A stretch of DNA of 64,000 nt from Stackebrandtia albiflava (GTDB lineage: Bacteria > Actinomycetota > Actinomycetes > Mycobacteriales > Micromonosporaceae): assembly GCF_007994225.1 (NCBI RefSeq), contig NZ_VLLL01000008.1, forward strand, positions 159,695 to 223,694, in the 5' to 3' direction. The number at the start of each line of letters is the position of its first letter. The stretch's first letter is position 1. The notes under the pieces were generated by a model. That model was not told the DNA's origin. It saw only the letters and a list, made by a program, of their open reading frames with translations, and ran no database searches. A program made the position numbers and the translations under genes. Below, one piece after another: positions 16,941-25,144 of the stretch.

Positions 16941-19022
16941 ATGAATTCCCACCAGCCCGTCGACCCGGCCGAACACGCCGACCGGCCCCGGCCCGGCCAC
17001 ACCGAGCCCGTCAACGCCGCCGAATCGTTCGCCCGAGCCGACCACGCCGAACCCGCCGCCCGTGCCGGCCAGGACCCCACCGCCCGTGCCGCCGACGGCA
17101 AGGCCGCGCACCCGACGCGCCGGTCGCTGTTCAAGATCGGTGGCGGCGCCGTCGCGGCCGCCGCGGTGGTGGGCGCGCTGCCCGGTACCGCCACCGCCGC
17201 CGAGACCGCCACAACTCCCACGGCGGCCACGACGGCCACCATCCCGGCGAACACCGTCCCGGCCGTCTACTCCACCCGCGACCCGCACGCCTACACCGCC
17301 CGCCGGAACAACCGGGAGCGGGACCGGAGCGAACCGCAGGTCACCATCCTCCCGATCGACGACGCGAAGTTCCGCGCCGGCGGCCGGTTCGACCTGCGAA
17401 TCGAGGTCACCGGCGTGAACCCGGTCGAGGCCGAGGTGAGTGTGAAGATCAAGGGCCCCAAGGGCAACACCAAACTCGCCGAGCCGGAGTACTCCACGGC
17501 CGCCGCGAGCGACCAGATCGTGGTGTCGTACCCGCAGATGTCCTACCCGGCGCCGGGCGAGTACACCGTGAACGTCAAGGTGAAGGTCAAGGGCGGTAGG
17601 AACCACACCGAGAAGGTCACCCACACCGTGGTCGGCGCGGGCGAGGGCGGCGCCAAGAACGTCATCTTCTTCCTCGGCGACGGCATGGGCCAGGCCGCCA
17701 TCACCGCCGCCCGCATCCTGTCGAAGGGCATGAAGCAGGGCCGTTACCGTGGCCTGCTCGCGATGGACACGATGGACGAACGCGGTCTCGTGGGCACCTC
17801 GGGCGCCGACTCCATCGCCACCGACTCGGCGAACTCGATGTCGGCCTACATGTGCGGGCACAAGTCGTCGGTGAACGCGATGGGCGTATACGAGTCCAGC
17901 GAGACCGACCCGAACCGGCACCCGCGCGTGGAGACCATGGCGGAGCTGGTGAAGCGGACCAGGGGCATGTCGGTCGGTGTCGTCTCGACGGCCGAGGTGC
18001 AGGACGCGACTCCGGCGGCGGTCTGGGCGCACACGCGCACTCGCAGTGAGTACGCGGCGATCATGGACCAGGCCCTCACCGAGGAGCAGATGCCGGACGT
18101 CCTGATGGGCGGCGGCCTGGCGTGGCTGCTTCCGAAGTCGCACAAGGGCTCCAAGCGGCCCGACGAACGTGACCTGGTGGACGAGTTCCAGTCGCTGGGT
18201 TTCTCGTACGCGTCGACCCGCGCGGAACTGGAGAAGGCGGTCGCGGAGAACCCCGAGAAGCTGCTGGGCATGTTCCACCTGGGCAACATGAACGTCTACC
18301 TGGACCGGCAGCACGCCAAGAACCCGGACGTGCTCGGGGACTTCGACGACCAGCCGACCCTGATGGAGATGACCTCGGCGGCGCTGAAGGTGTTGGAACG
18401 CAACGAGGGTGGCTTCTTCCTGATGGTGGAGGGCGCGTCGATCGACAAGATGGAGCACCCGCTGGACGGTCCGCGCGCCGTCTACGACGCGATCGAGCTC
18501 GACAAGGCGGTCCAGGTCGCCAAGGAGTGGGCCGAGGGCCGTGACGACACGCTCATCGTGGTGACCGCCGACCACAACCACGCGATGAGCATCGCGGGCA
18601 CCCACCGCGCCGACGCGGCGGGCAGGGACGGCAACGGTGTCTACGGCGACGCCGGCTTCCCCACCTATGTGGACTCCGACGGTGACGGCTTCCCCGACGA
18701 CCCGAACCCGGACGTGCAGTTGTTCTTCGGCTGGTCGAACCACCCCGACCACACCGACGACTTCCACCACAACCACACCCACCTGGCGCCCGCCGTCATC
18801 GACGACGCCACCGGGAAGGCCGTCCCCAACCCGGAACGTGATCCCGAGGCGGAACTCCAGCTCGGCAACCTGCCGCTGAACTCGACGAGCTGTGTCCACA
18901 CCGTCGAGGACGTCTCGGTGTTCGCCTCCGGCCCCGGCTCCCGGAAGTTCAACGCCTTCAACGACAACACCGACCTGTTCCACCACATGATCGACGCGCT
19001 CGGCATCGACGCCACCGCCTGA
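16941..19022 (+). CDS. Tat-exported alkaline phosphatase (PhoA-type)
   Basis: This is a secreted phosphomonoesterase of 693 residues. An unusually long (~55-residue) N-region precedes the twin-arginine signal TRRSLFKIGGG and an Ala-rich hydrophobic core. Next comes an Ig-like domain (residues ~135-230), then the alkaline phosphatase fold: FFLGDGMG for the first metal site, TDSANS with the likely nucleophile Ser296, and VTADHNHAM for the distal metal ligands. Acidic DSDGDGFPDD near the C-terminus looks like a calcium loop. AGGAG at 16926-16930 supports the start. It stands alone, ended by a shared convergent terminator. Phosphate control is likely for the family, but I see no clear PHO box. 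Confidence 0.92.
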   Translation: MNSHQPVDPAEHADRPRPGHTEPVNAAESFARADHAEPAARAGQDPTARAADGKAAHPTRRSLFKIGGGAVAAAAVVGALPGTATAAETATTPTAATTATIPANTVPAVYSTRDPHAYTARRNNRERDRSEPQVTILPIDDAKFRAGGRFDLRIEVTGVNPVEAEVSVKIKGPKGNTKLAEPEYSTAAASDQIVVSYPQMSYPAPGEYTVNVKVKVKGGRNHTEKVTHTVVGAGEGGAKNVIFFLGDGMGQAAITAARILSKGMKQGRYRGLLAMDTMDERGLVGTSGADSIATDSANSMSAYMCGHKSSVNAMGVYESSETDPNRHPRVETMAELVKRTRGMSVGVVSTAEVQDATPAAVWAHTRTRSEYAAIMDQALTEEQMPDVLMGGGLAWLLPKSHKGSKRPDERDLVDEFQSLGFSYASTRAELEKAVAENPEKLLGMFHLGNMNVYLDRQHAKNPDVLGDFDDQPTLMEMTSAALKVLERNEGGFFLMVEGASIDKMEHPLDGPRAVYDAIELDKAVQVAKEWAEGRDDTLIVVTADHNHAMSIAGTHRADAAGRDGNGVYGDAGFPTYVDSDGDGFPDDPNPDVQLFFGWSNHPDHTDDFHHNHTHLAPAVIDDATGKAVPNPERDPEAELQLGNLPLNSTSCVHTVEDVSVFASGPGSRKFNAFNDNTDLFHHMIDALGIDATA

Positions 19023-19039
19023 TCAGCACTCCCCCTCAC

Positions 19040-19072
19040 GCCCCGGCCCGTTAGCATCCGGCGGGCCGGGGC
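19040..19072. terminator. Bidirectional terminator hairpin
   Basis: An 11-base perfect stem (GCCCCGGCCCG with CGGGCCGGGGC) with a TTAGCATCCGG loop lies between the convergent phosphatase gene (ends 19022) and the GRAM-like gene (ends 19103). Confidence 0.7.
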
Positions 19073-19102
19073 ACTCCGTGTACCGGGTCGGAATACAGCG
19101 CA

Positions 19103-19480
19103 TCAGCCGGTCGCGGCCTCGCGGGCGGCGCGGATGGCGGTGATCATGGCGCTGAGCCGTGGGAGCCGGTAGTGCTCGACGTGGCCGCCGGTGAGGACGA
19201 GTGCCAGCCGGTCACCGGGACCGGCGACCAGGAGTTCGCCGCGCGGCATGGGAACTCGGCCGACCGCCTCGACGTCGCGCAACGCGATCTGGACCGCCTC
19301 GCCTCCGAGCCCGCGCGCGATCGGGTGCGGGACGAAGACGAGCCGGAGACTCGTCAGGTACAGCGTTCCGGCGACCGCGCGGCGGCCCTGGACGCGCCGG
19401 GCGGCACCTCGCCGCTGTGGCGTCTCACCGGGGATGACCGGTACGTTGCCGGGAAGGTTCATATCGGGATTGTCGGCCAC
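19103..19480 (-). CDS. GRAM/PH-like small protein
   Basis: This 125-residue protein has a pattern typical of GRAM/PH-like folds: VAGTLYLTSLRLVFVPHP, then VQIALRDVEAVGRVP and LALVLTGGHVEHYRL, ending in a helix. Such proteins are usually small membrane- or lipid-associated modules, but no partner is visible here. The start is a GTG at 19480; an internal ATG at 19462 would remove six residues, and neither has a strong ribosome site. It lies 57 bases downstream of the YdeI-family gene on the same strand and may be co-transcribed with it. The specific function is unknown. Confidence 0.6.
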   Translation of the reverse strand: MADNPDMNLPGNVPVIPGETPQRRGAARRVQGRRAVAGTLYLTSLRLVFVPHPIARGLGGEAVQIALRDVEAVGRVPMPRGELLVAGPGDRLALVLTGGHVEHYRLPRLSAMITAIRAAREAATG

Positions 19481-19537
19481 CGCGTCCAGTCGTGCGCCGG
19501 TCGCGCCGCCGGGCCGCGTGAGACGCCCGCCGACGGT

Positions 19538-19987
19538 TCAGCCCGTATCGCCGTCGCGGAGCGCCGCCACGGTCTCCGCGATCCGGTCGCGGCGGACCGC
19601 ATCGGTCTCGGCGCCGATCACGTGCTGGAGGTACCGGCTGCGGTCGGTCTCCGGTAGCGACTCGAACCGTTCCCGCGCGTCGGGTTCGGCGTCGAGGGCG
19701 AGCGTGAAGTCCTCGGGCATCTCCACGACCTCCGGTTCGGCGTCGAGGTCGATCAGCACGTCGAGTTCCTCGCCCGGCCCGACGCCCGCCTGGCCACGGA
19801 CACCCTCGCTGACGGGGATCAGGTATCCGCCGTCGCCGGGCGTGACGCTGGTGTGCCAGGTGTAGTCCCGCAGCGTCACCCTCACCGGCGGCGAATCGCC
19901 GGAATTCAACACGTCCACGATGGCCTCCGGAACGTCGATCACGGTGCCGCCGTCCCCGGCCTCCCGCAACATGGCGGTGAACTGCAT
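19538..19987 (-). CDS. YdeI/OmpD-associated family protein with DUF1905
   Basis: The 149-residue protein has an N-terminal DUF1905-like beta domain (FTAMLREAGDGGTVIDVPE, then PPVRVTLRDYTWHTSV and GGYLIPVSEGVR). The C-terminal YdeI/OmpD-associated signature follows: MPEDFTLALDAEPDARERF, SLPETDRSRYLQHVIGAE, and RRDRIAETVAALRDG. Family members were named for protection against a bacteriocin-like protein in E. coli, but the molecular role is not known. It is a full-length copy of the short form. Confidence 0.8.
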   Translation of the reverse strand: MQFTAMLREAGDGGTVIDVPEAIVDVLNSGDSPPVRVTLRDYTWHTSVTPGDGGYLIPVSEGVRGQAGVGPGEELDVLIDLDAEPEVVEMPEDFTLALDAEPDARERFESLPETDRSRYLQHVIGAETDAVRRDRIAETVAALRDGDTG

Positions 19988-20203
19988 GTCGTCTCCTCAC
20001 CTGGTCCTCGAATGCACCATAACCGCGCGGGCGGGGCGTGGGGGCCGCCTCGCCGAACCGGCCACGGGACACGCGCTCCCACGGTCGAATCGGCTGGCGA
20101 TGGGGTGGTGGCCCGGGGATACTGGCCTGATGCCCATCGCCGTATCCGCCGGACAGTCCGGCTCCCCACCCGAGCGTGTGACCCCCGCCCGTAGGTGCCA
20201 CCG

Positions 20204-20989
20204 ATGATCGACGGCCTGTTCCACGGAACCGCGCAGTGGTACGCCCGGTATCGACCGGGCATCGCCGACGCCGTGACCGACGCGATCCGGGCGGCGGTGC
20301 CGGGCCACGGCGGGCGGCTGCTCGACCTGGGTTGCGGCACCGGCCAGGTGGCCGCCGCGTTGCCGGAGTTCACCGACGTCGTCGGGATCGACCCGGACGC
20401 CGACATGCTCACCGCCGCGCGGCACGCCCTGGCGGCTGCCCCCGACCGCCGGCGGGTCCGGCTGCTGCACGGTCCGGCGGAGACCGTTCCGCTGCCCGAG
20501 GGGTGGACGCCGGACCTGGTGACCGCGTGCCGGTCGTTCCACTGGATGAACGGACCCGCCGTGTTGCACCGCCTGACAAAGCTCCCCGGCCGGTTCACCA
20601 TGGCGCTCATGGGCGACGGCACCGTGTGGACCGCTGCGGAACCCTGGGCGGTGGCGGTGCGCGGGCTGATCCAGCGCTTCCTCGGGGAACGCCGCCGCGC
20701 CGGAGGCGGTCACTTCGACGTGGCGGAGCGTCCCTTCACCGAGGAGCTGGCCGCCGCCGGTTTCACCGAGGTCGCGGCCTCCTACCTGCCGGTCTCCCGG
20801 TCGTGGACGCCCGAACGGGTGCGCGGGTACCTCTATTCCACGTCCTATTCGGCGCCCGCCCTGTACGGCGACCGGCTGCCGGAGTTCGAGCGGGAACTGG
20901 CCGCGACCCTGGCCGACCACTCGACCGACGGTGTCCTCACCGAGGCGGTCACCTGGGAACTCATTCTGGCCCGCCACGAGGCGCCGTGA
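20204..20989 (+). CDS. Class I SAM-dependent methyltransferase
   Basis: The 261-residue protein carries the SAM-binding motif I LLDLGCGTGQVAAAL at about residues 38-52 and motif II VVGIDPDADML. A conserved CRSFHWMN segment is typical of the methyltransferase 11/25 group that acts on small molecules. The substrate cannot be told from sequence. The ATG at 20204 is preferred, with AGGTG upstream; a GTG at 20195 would add three residues. The next gene starts 22 bases downstream and may be co-transcribed. Confidence 0.85.
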   Translation: MIDGLFHGTAQWYARYRPGIADAVTDAIRAAVPGHGGRLLDLGCGTGQVAAALPEFTDVVGIDPDADMLTAARHALAAAPDRRRVRLLHGPAETVPLPEGWTPDLVTACRSFHWMNGPAVLHRLTKLPGRFTMALMGDGTVWTAAEPWAVAVRGLIQRFLGERRRAGGGHFDVAERPFTEELAAAGFTEVAASYLPVSRSWTPERVRGYLYSTSYSAPALYGDRLPEFERELAATLADHSTDGVLTEAVTWELILARHEAP

Positions 20990-21011
20990 CCGGGCGGATC
21001 GGGGCGAGACG

Positions 21012-21530
21012 ATGAGGGCGAACGACGGTTTCCACCGGTGGGTCGGTCTCGATCGGCTCGTCGCGGCCCGCGACCGCCACGTGTCGCCGTGGTACCGGCG
21101 GGTTCTGGAGTCCGGTTGGGTGTGTGTGGACGGTGCCTGGCTGTTGCGCACGTTCCACACCGGATATCACGGTGACCGGGACCGGTTCGCCGACCGCACG
21201 GCGTACGAGGCGGCCGTCAACGGCAGGGGTGTCCCGGACACGGACCTGTCCGCCGGTCATGCCGTCCGCTACCGGGAACTCTTCATCCGGGGCCACACCT
21301 TCGCACGGCGGGCGCTGCGCCTGTTGGCCGACAAGCCCGGTCGCCCGCCCGGGGAGGCGATCGTCTCGGTGTCACCGACGGCCGACGGCGACACCGTCAC
21401 CGGGGCGGTGACCTTCGTGATCCGCCGCTCCGACGAACCGCCGTACATTGTGGATCTACGTCGTTCCGCGGGCACGGTGGTGGCCATCCTCGATATCGAG
21501 GACTGTGGACTGCCAGGGGAAGCGCGCTGA
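21012..21530 (+). CDS. Hypothetical protein, 172 aa
   Basis: I do not recognise this family. The protein has no signal peptide or membrane segment. It contains conserved-looking aromatic patches (GFHRWVGLDRL, SGWVCVDGAWLLRTFHTGYHGD) and a C-terminal beta-rich part (TGAVTFVIRRSD, PPYIVDLRRSAGTVVAIL). Codon bias is normal for the window. The ATG at 21012 follows GGGGCGAG; a longer frame back to 20931 would overlap the methyltransferase. It is convergent with the Clp N-domain gene, 12 bases away. Confidence 0.6.
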   Translation: MRANDGFHRWVGLDRLVAARDRHVSPWYRRVLESGWVCVDGAWLLRTFHTGYHGDRDRFADRTAYEAAVNGRGVPDTDLSAGHAVRYRELFIRGHTFARRALRLLADKPGRPPGEAIVSVSPTADGDTVTGAVTFVIRRSDEPPYIVDLRRSAGTVVAILDIEDCGLPGEAR

Positions 21531-21542
21531 GGCGGGTGGCGG

Positions 21543-21992
21543 TCAGGCCGTGGCCGCCGGACCGGTGGGGAAGGACACCGCGGTGCGGCGGACGGCGTCG
21601 AGGTCCACACCGGCACCGGTGACGACGCGCACCGCCGTGGACTCCGGATCACCGAGCACGCTCAACAGCAGGTGTTCGGTCGCGACGTGGGGGTTTCCCA
21701 GCGACCGCGCCCTATCCGGCGCGCCGGTCAGCGCGCCCACCGCCCGGGGCGTGAACGACAGATCGGCGGTCGGCGGCGTCGTACCGCTTCCCACGACCGC
21801 GACGACCCCGGCGCGTAGCCGATCCGCTGTGAGGCCGTGGGAGCGGAGCGCGTAGGCACCGACTCCGTCGTTCTCCCGGCCGAGACCGAGTAGCAGGTGT
21901 CCGGTGCCGATGTGCGGATGGCGCAACGCGCGCGCCTCCTGCTGCGCCAGCACGATCACCCGTCTCGCACGGTCGCTGAACGTCTCGAACAC
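21543..21992 (-). CDS. Stand-alone Clp N-domain protein
   Basis: This 149-residue protein consists of a double Clp N-domain repeat: FSDRARRVIVLAQQEAR, then HIGTGHLLLGLG, and later HVATEHLLLSVL. There is no AAA+ module. Clp N-domains bind substrates or adaptors for ClpC-type unfoldases. The GTG start is preceded by GAGGGAG. The arrangement GTG-TTC after a purine-rich ribosome site matches the starts of the two Clp-caspase genes upstream, so all three probably share ancestry. It is the last gene of the minus-strand run and could compete with, or deliver targets to, the larger proteins. Confidence 0.85.
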   Translation of the reverse strand: MFETFSDRARRVIVLAQQEARALRHPHIGTGHLLLGLGRENDGVGAYALRSHGLTADRLRAGVVAVVGSGTTPPTADLSFTPRAVGALTGAPDRARSLGNPHVATEHLLLSVLGDPESTAVRVVTGAGVDLDAVRRTAVSFPTGPAATA

Positions 21993-22173
21993 CCCGACTC
22001 CCTCACCACGTCAACGGATCCGCCGTCCACAGGCTCCCACACCGGCCGGGCCGAACTGCCGGACCGGTTACGGCGACACCCGGGCGCCGGGAAGTCGTTC
22101 CGCGTCGACGGCGAACTCGGAGTACAGGACGTCCGGCGTGGCCGGCGGGGGCAACCCGGTGGGCACGTGTCTC

Positions 22174-24645
22174 CTAATCGGTGAGTGAGGTGTCGGGTGA
22201 CGGCCGTTTCCAGCGCGGATTGCGGGACAGGGCGAGGTCGCCGACGGTGTCGGTGCCGCGCTGTTGCGGCGCGGGTTTGCCGCGCGCGGCCAGATACGCG
22301 CTCACGTGCGGGAACAGTTGCGCGACCCGCAGGAACTCCCCACCGTCGTCGAGTCCCTGCCGCAGCAGGTGCAGCAGCGCCGCGGTGAACGCGGAGTTGC
22401 GGTCGCCGTGCGGGGCGTGGGCGAGCCGGGTCGCCGAGGTCGCGGTCAGGACGTAGCTGCCGCTGACGTCGAGTTGCCCGGAGAGCCCCGAGTCACCGGA
22501 GAGGGTGTCGATGGCGCGTCCGGCGTAGCAGCAGTCGAGGACGACCAGTTTGTTGGCGGCGGGGCTGTCGCGCATGATGCCGCGCAACCGGTCGTACGGC
22601 CACGCCGTGTGCCGCGCCCGGCCGGCGACGGTGCCGGTGAGCCCCAGGTAGAGCTCACCGTCGGGTTCGACGAAGCCGTGACCGGCGAAGTACATCAGCA
22701 GGGTGTCGGTCGCGGCTTCGGCCACCTCGAGGATCTCGGGTACGGTCTCCCAACCGAATCCGGGAAAGGTGTGAACCCTGGCGGGATCGAAACCGCCGTT
22801 CTCCGGATCTGCCAGGCGCGCCGCCAGGTCGGTGATGTTGTTGACGACGCCGGGGATGTCGGGGATTCCGGGATCGGTGTAGCCGGCGGTACCGAGCAGG
22901 ATCGCCGAGGACGCCGACCGCACCGGCAACCGGGCGCGGGAGCCGGTCGCGACGGTGGGCGCCGGCATGGGCGGCTCTTCGGTCACGTGGATCTCGGTGG
23001 GTGGTATCCCGGTCGTGGCGGCCAGTACCTCCACGACCAGTTCCTCGGTGACCACCGGGCGCGCGTACGTGGTCTGGCCCTGCGCGACGCGTTCGCGCGC
23101 CACTATCAGGGCCTTCTCGACGTCGCGGGCCACCGCGGCCGACTCGAAGTCCTGTGCCTCGATCGCGGTCTCCTTCGTCTCGCGGGCCTGCGCGATCCGC
23201 GAGTCCAGTTCGTCGAGTTCACGGCGCTGGGCCGTCACCATGGGGATCGACTGCCCGCCCTCCCAGATGCGCTCCCACTGGGCTCGCCGGGTGATGGCCT
23301 CCTTCTCCTTCTCGCGCAGCACCGCGGCACGGGCGAAGTCCTGCGCCTCGATGAGGGCCTCCTTGTCGGTGCGGAGCCTGATGATCTCGGCGTCGAGTTC
23401 CACGAGTTCCCGGGGGCGACGCAACCGGCCGAGCCCGACCTGAGCGCAGCAGTCGTCGATGAGGTCGACCGCTTTGGCGGGTAGGAACCGGTCGTCGACG
23501 TAACGGTCGGTCAGCCTGACGGCCGCCTGGATGGCGGCGTCGGTGATGGTGACACCGTGGTGGTCCTCGTGTCCGCGCCGCAGCGACGTCAGGATCTCCA
23601 CCGATTCCATAACGGAGGGTTCGGGTACCGGTATCGGCACGAAGTGCCGGTCCATGTGGGAGTCGGGCGCGGCGAGCCGCCGGTGCACCGGCGGTGACAT
23701 GGACAGGATCACCTGGATCCGCCGCCTGGCCACCAGTGACCAGAACAGCGCCGCGACGGTTCCCGGTGCGGGGTTCGGTCCGAGGTCGAGGTGTCGGTCG
23801 GCGTCCTCGATGTGTACGACGACCTCGCCGGCGTTGCCGAGGGCCTCCAGTATCTGCCGCAGTCTGGTGTCGAACCCGGAGCGGTCGGCGGTGTCGGCGG
23901 CGAGCCTGTCGAGGTCGACGTCGACGAGATAGCGGGTGCGTAGCGCCGGAGGCACCGATCCGGTCGCCATCGTGGCGGCCACACCGTCCACGACGGCGGA
24001 CTTGCCGACGCCGCGTTCACCCACCAGGACCGCATTGCATCGACTGCGCCGCAGCAACACCCGTATCGTCCGGTCGATCTCGGCCTCCCGGCCGATCACG
24101 GGGGCGGCGGCGTCGAGGTGGGACGAGTGGTTCAGGTCGCGCAGGTACGGTTCGACGTCGCGCAGTGCCGCGGGCATGGCCGACTCGGTGTCGGCGGCGG
24201 TCGGGACCTCCGACACCCCCAGTCGCTTCGCGACGGTGCCGCGGATCGCGTCGGGTTCCACTCCCGCCCGCGTGATGATCGAAGCCGCCACGCCCCCGCC
24301 CTCGTTCAGCACACCCAACAGCAGGTGCTCGGTCCCGACATGGGTCTTCCCCAAGGCCAACGCCGCACGCAGGGACATCTCGATGGCGGTCTTGGCGCGT
24401 GGGGTGAACGGGATGTGCCCGGGCGGCTCCTCCTCGCCTCGTGGGTTCACCTCCGTCACGTCGGCGCGGGTCCGGTCGTAGTCGAAGCCGTGCGCCTGCA
24501 GACTCGTCGCCGCGACGCCCTCGCCCTCCCGGAGCATCGCCAGGAGCAGGTGTTCGGTTCCGATCTGTCGATGACGAAGGCTCCGCGCCTCCTCCTGCGA
24601 CATCACGATCACCCGCTGCGCGCGGTCGGTGAATCTCTCGAACAC
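22174..24645 (-). CDS. ClpC-N/AAA+(D1)/UVR protein fused to caspase-like protease, paralogue A
   Basis: The 823-residue protein has these parts in order: double Clp N-domain (1-145), ClpC first AAA+ module (~180-405) with Walker A GERGVGKS (Lys215), a coiled middle domain with two UVR-like motifs (ALIEAQDFARAAVLREKE and a second copy; ~410-520), the ClpC D1-D2 junction LAATTGIPPTEI (~540), and a caspase-like C14 domain (~575-805) with YFAGHG (His656) and LDCCYAG (Cys706). ClpC's D2 module and ClpP-binding loop are absent. Walker B is altered: HIEDAD where ClpC has FIDELH. The GTG start at 24645 follows AGGGGGAC; an ORF back to 24918 adds 91 residues of shadow overlapping EACC1. It lies 121 bases after EACC1. 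Confidence 0.88.
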   Translation of the reverse strand: MFERFTDRAQRVIVMSQEEARSLRHRQIGTEHLLLAMLREGEGVAATSLQAHGFDYDRTRADVTEVNPRGEEEPPGHIPFTPRAKTAIEMSLRAALALGKTHVGTEHLLLGVLNEGGGVAASIITRAGVEPDAIRGTVAKRLGVSEVPTAADTESAMPAALRDVEPYLRDLNHSSHLDAAAPVIGREAEIDRTIRVLLRRSRCNAVLVGERGVGKSAVVDGVAATMATGSVPPALRTRYLVDVDLDRLAADTADRSGFDTRLRQILEALGNAGEVVVHIEDADRHLDLGPNPAPGTVAALFWSLVARRRIQVILSMSPPVHRRLAAPDSHMDRHFVPIPVPEPSVMESVEILTSLRRGHEDHHGVTITDAAIQAAVRLTDRYVDDRFLPAKAVDLIDDCCAQVGLGRLRRPRELVELDAEIIRLRTDKEALIEAQDFARAAVLREKEKEAITRRAQWERIWEGGQSIPMVTAQRRELDELDSRIAQARETKETAIEAQDFESAAVARDVEKALIVARERVAQGQTTYARPVVTEELVVEVLAATTGIPPTEIHVTEEPPMPAPTVATGSRARLPVRSASSAILLGTAGYTDPGIPDIPGVVNNITDLAARLADPENGGFDPARVHTFPGFGWETVPEILEVAEAATDTLLMYFAGHGFVEPDGELYLGLTGTVAGRARHTAWPYDRLRGIMRDSPAANKLVVLDCCYAGRAIDTLSGDSGLSGQLDVSGSYVLTATSATRLAHAPHGDRNSAFTAALLHLLRQGLDDGGEFLRVAQLFPHVSAYLAARGKPAPQQRGTDTVGDLALSRNPRWKRPSPDTSLTD

Positions 24646-24766
24646 GCGTCCCCCTGTGTCCCTTCGAATCTCGTCTGCACCAGATTGCCACGGCCGGTCA
24701 CTCACCGTCGTCGTCCCAACGGCCGACCACCGAGCGCCACACGTACCGGTGGTTCTCAGTGGAGCG

Positions 24767-25144
24767 TCACCCGGCGGGCGGTTCGTCGGTGGTGGGGGCG
24801 TCCACGGCGAGTTCTCGAAGGATCCGGCCGGAGAACTCCTCGGCCCTGCGGCGGGAACCGGTCTCGATCTCGACTTCCCTGATGCCGTCGCTGATCCGGA
24901 TGCGGGTGCGCCGGGCACGGGCCGCCGCCCACACCCCCAGCGACGATATCGCCGCCGTGACCACCGCCGGGTCGGTGAAGGTGGCCACCAGCGTGTCCAC
25001 GACTCCGCCCATCGCCCCGTCGGCGGGTGGAGCGGGTAGTACGCGGACGGCCGTGCCCCGCAGCTCGGGGTCGCGACGCAGCCAGTCGAGGATCTCCCGC
25101 AACGCCGCCGCGTCGTCGGTCTCCACGCGCAGTTCGGAACTCAT
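24767..25144 (-). CDS. EACC1-like effector-associated small protein
   Basis: This 125-residue protein begins SSELRVETDDAAALREIL, with a middle GGVVDTLVATFTDPAVVTA helix region and a basic RARRTRIRISDG strand. It ends in a Pro/Glu tail. This layout matches effector-associated constant component 1 (EACC1), a small alpha/beta protein found beside caspase- and trypsin-like effectors in actinobacterial conflict systems. The ATG at 25144 overlaps the stop of paralogue B (ATGA) and has GGGAG seven bases upstream. A start at 25156 is possible but overlaps more. It is presumed to regulate or scaffold the caspase proteins; its mechanism is not known. Confidence 0.75.
   Translation of the reverse strand: MSSELRVETDDAAALREILDWLRRDPELRGTAVRVLPAPPADGAMGGVVDTLVATFTDPAVVTAAISSLGVWAAARARRTRIRISDGIREVEIETGSRRRAEEFSGRILRELAVDAPTTDEPPAG

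Noticed and set aside
16896-18986. 696-codon open frame antisense to the alkaline phosphatase
   Set aside because: Same shadow effect; the plus-strand gene has Tat signal, catalytic motifs and ribosome site.
24646-24918. N-terminal extension of Clp-caspase paralogue A
   Set aside because: It overlaps EACC1 out of frame, is Pro/Ser/Arg-rich, and the Clp N-domain naturally begins at the GTG at 24645.
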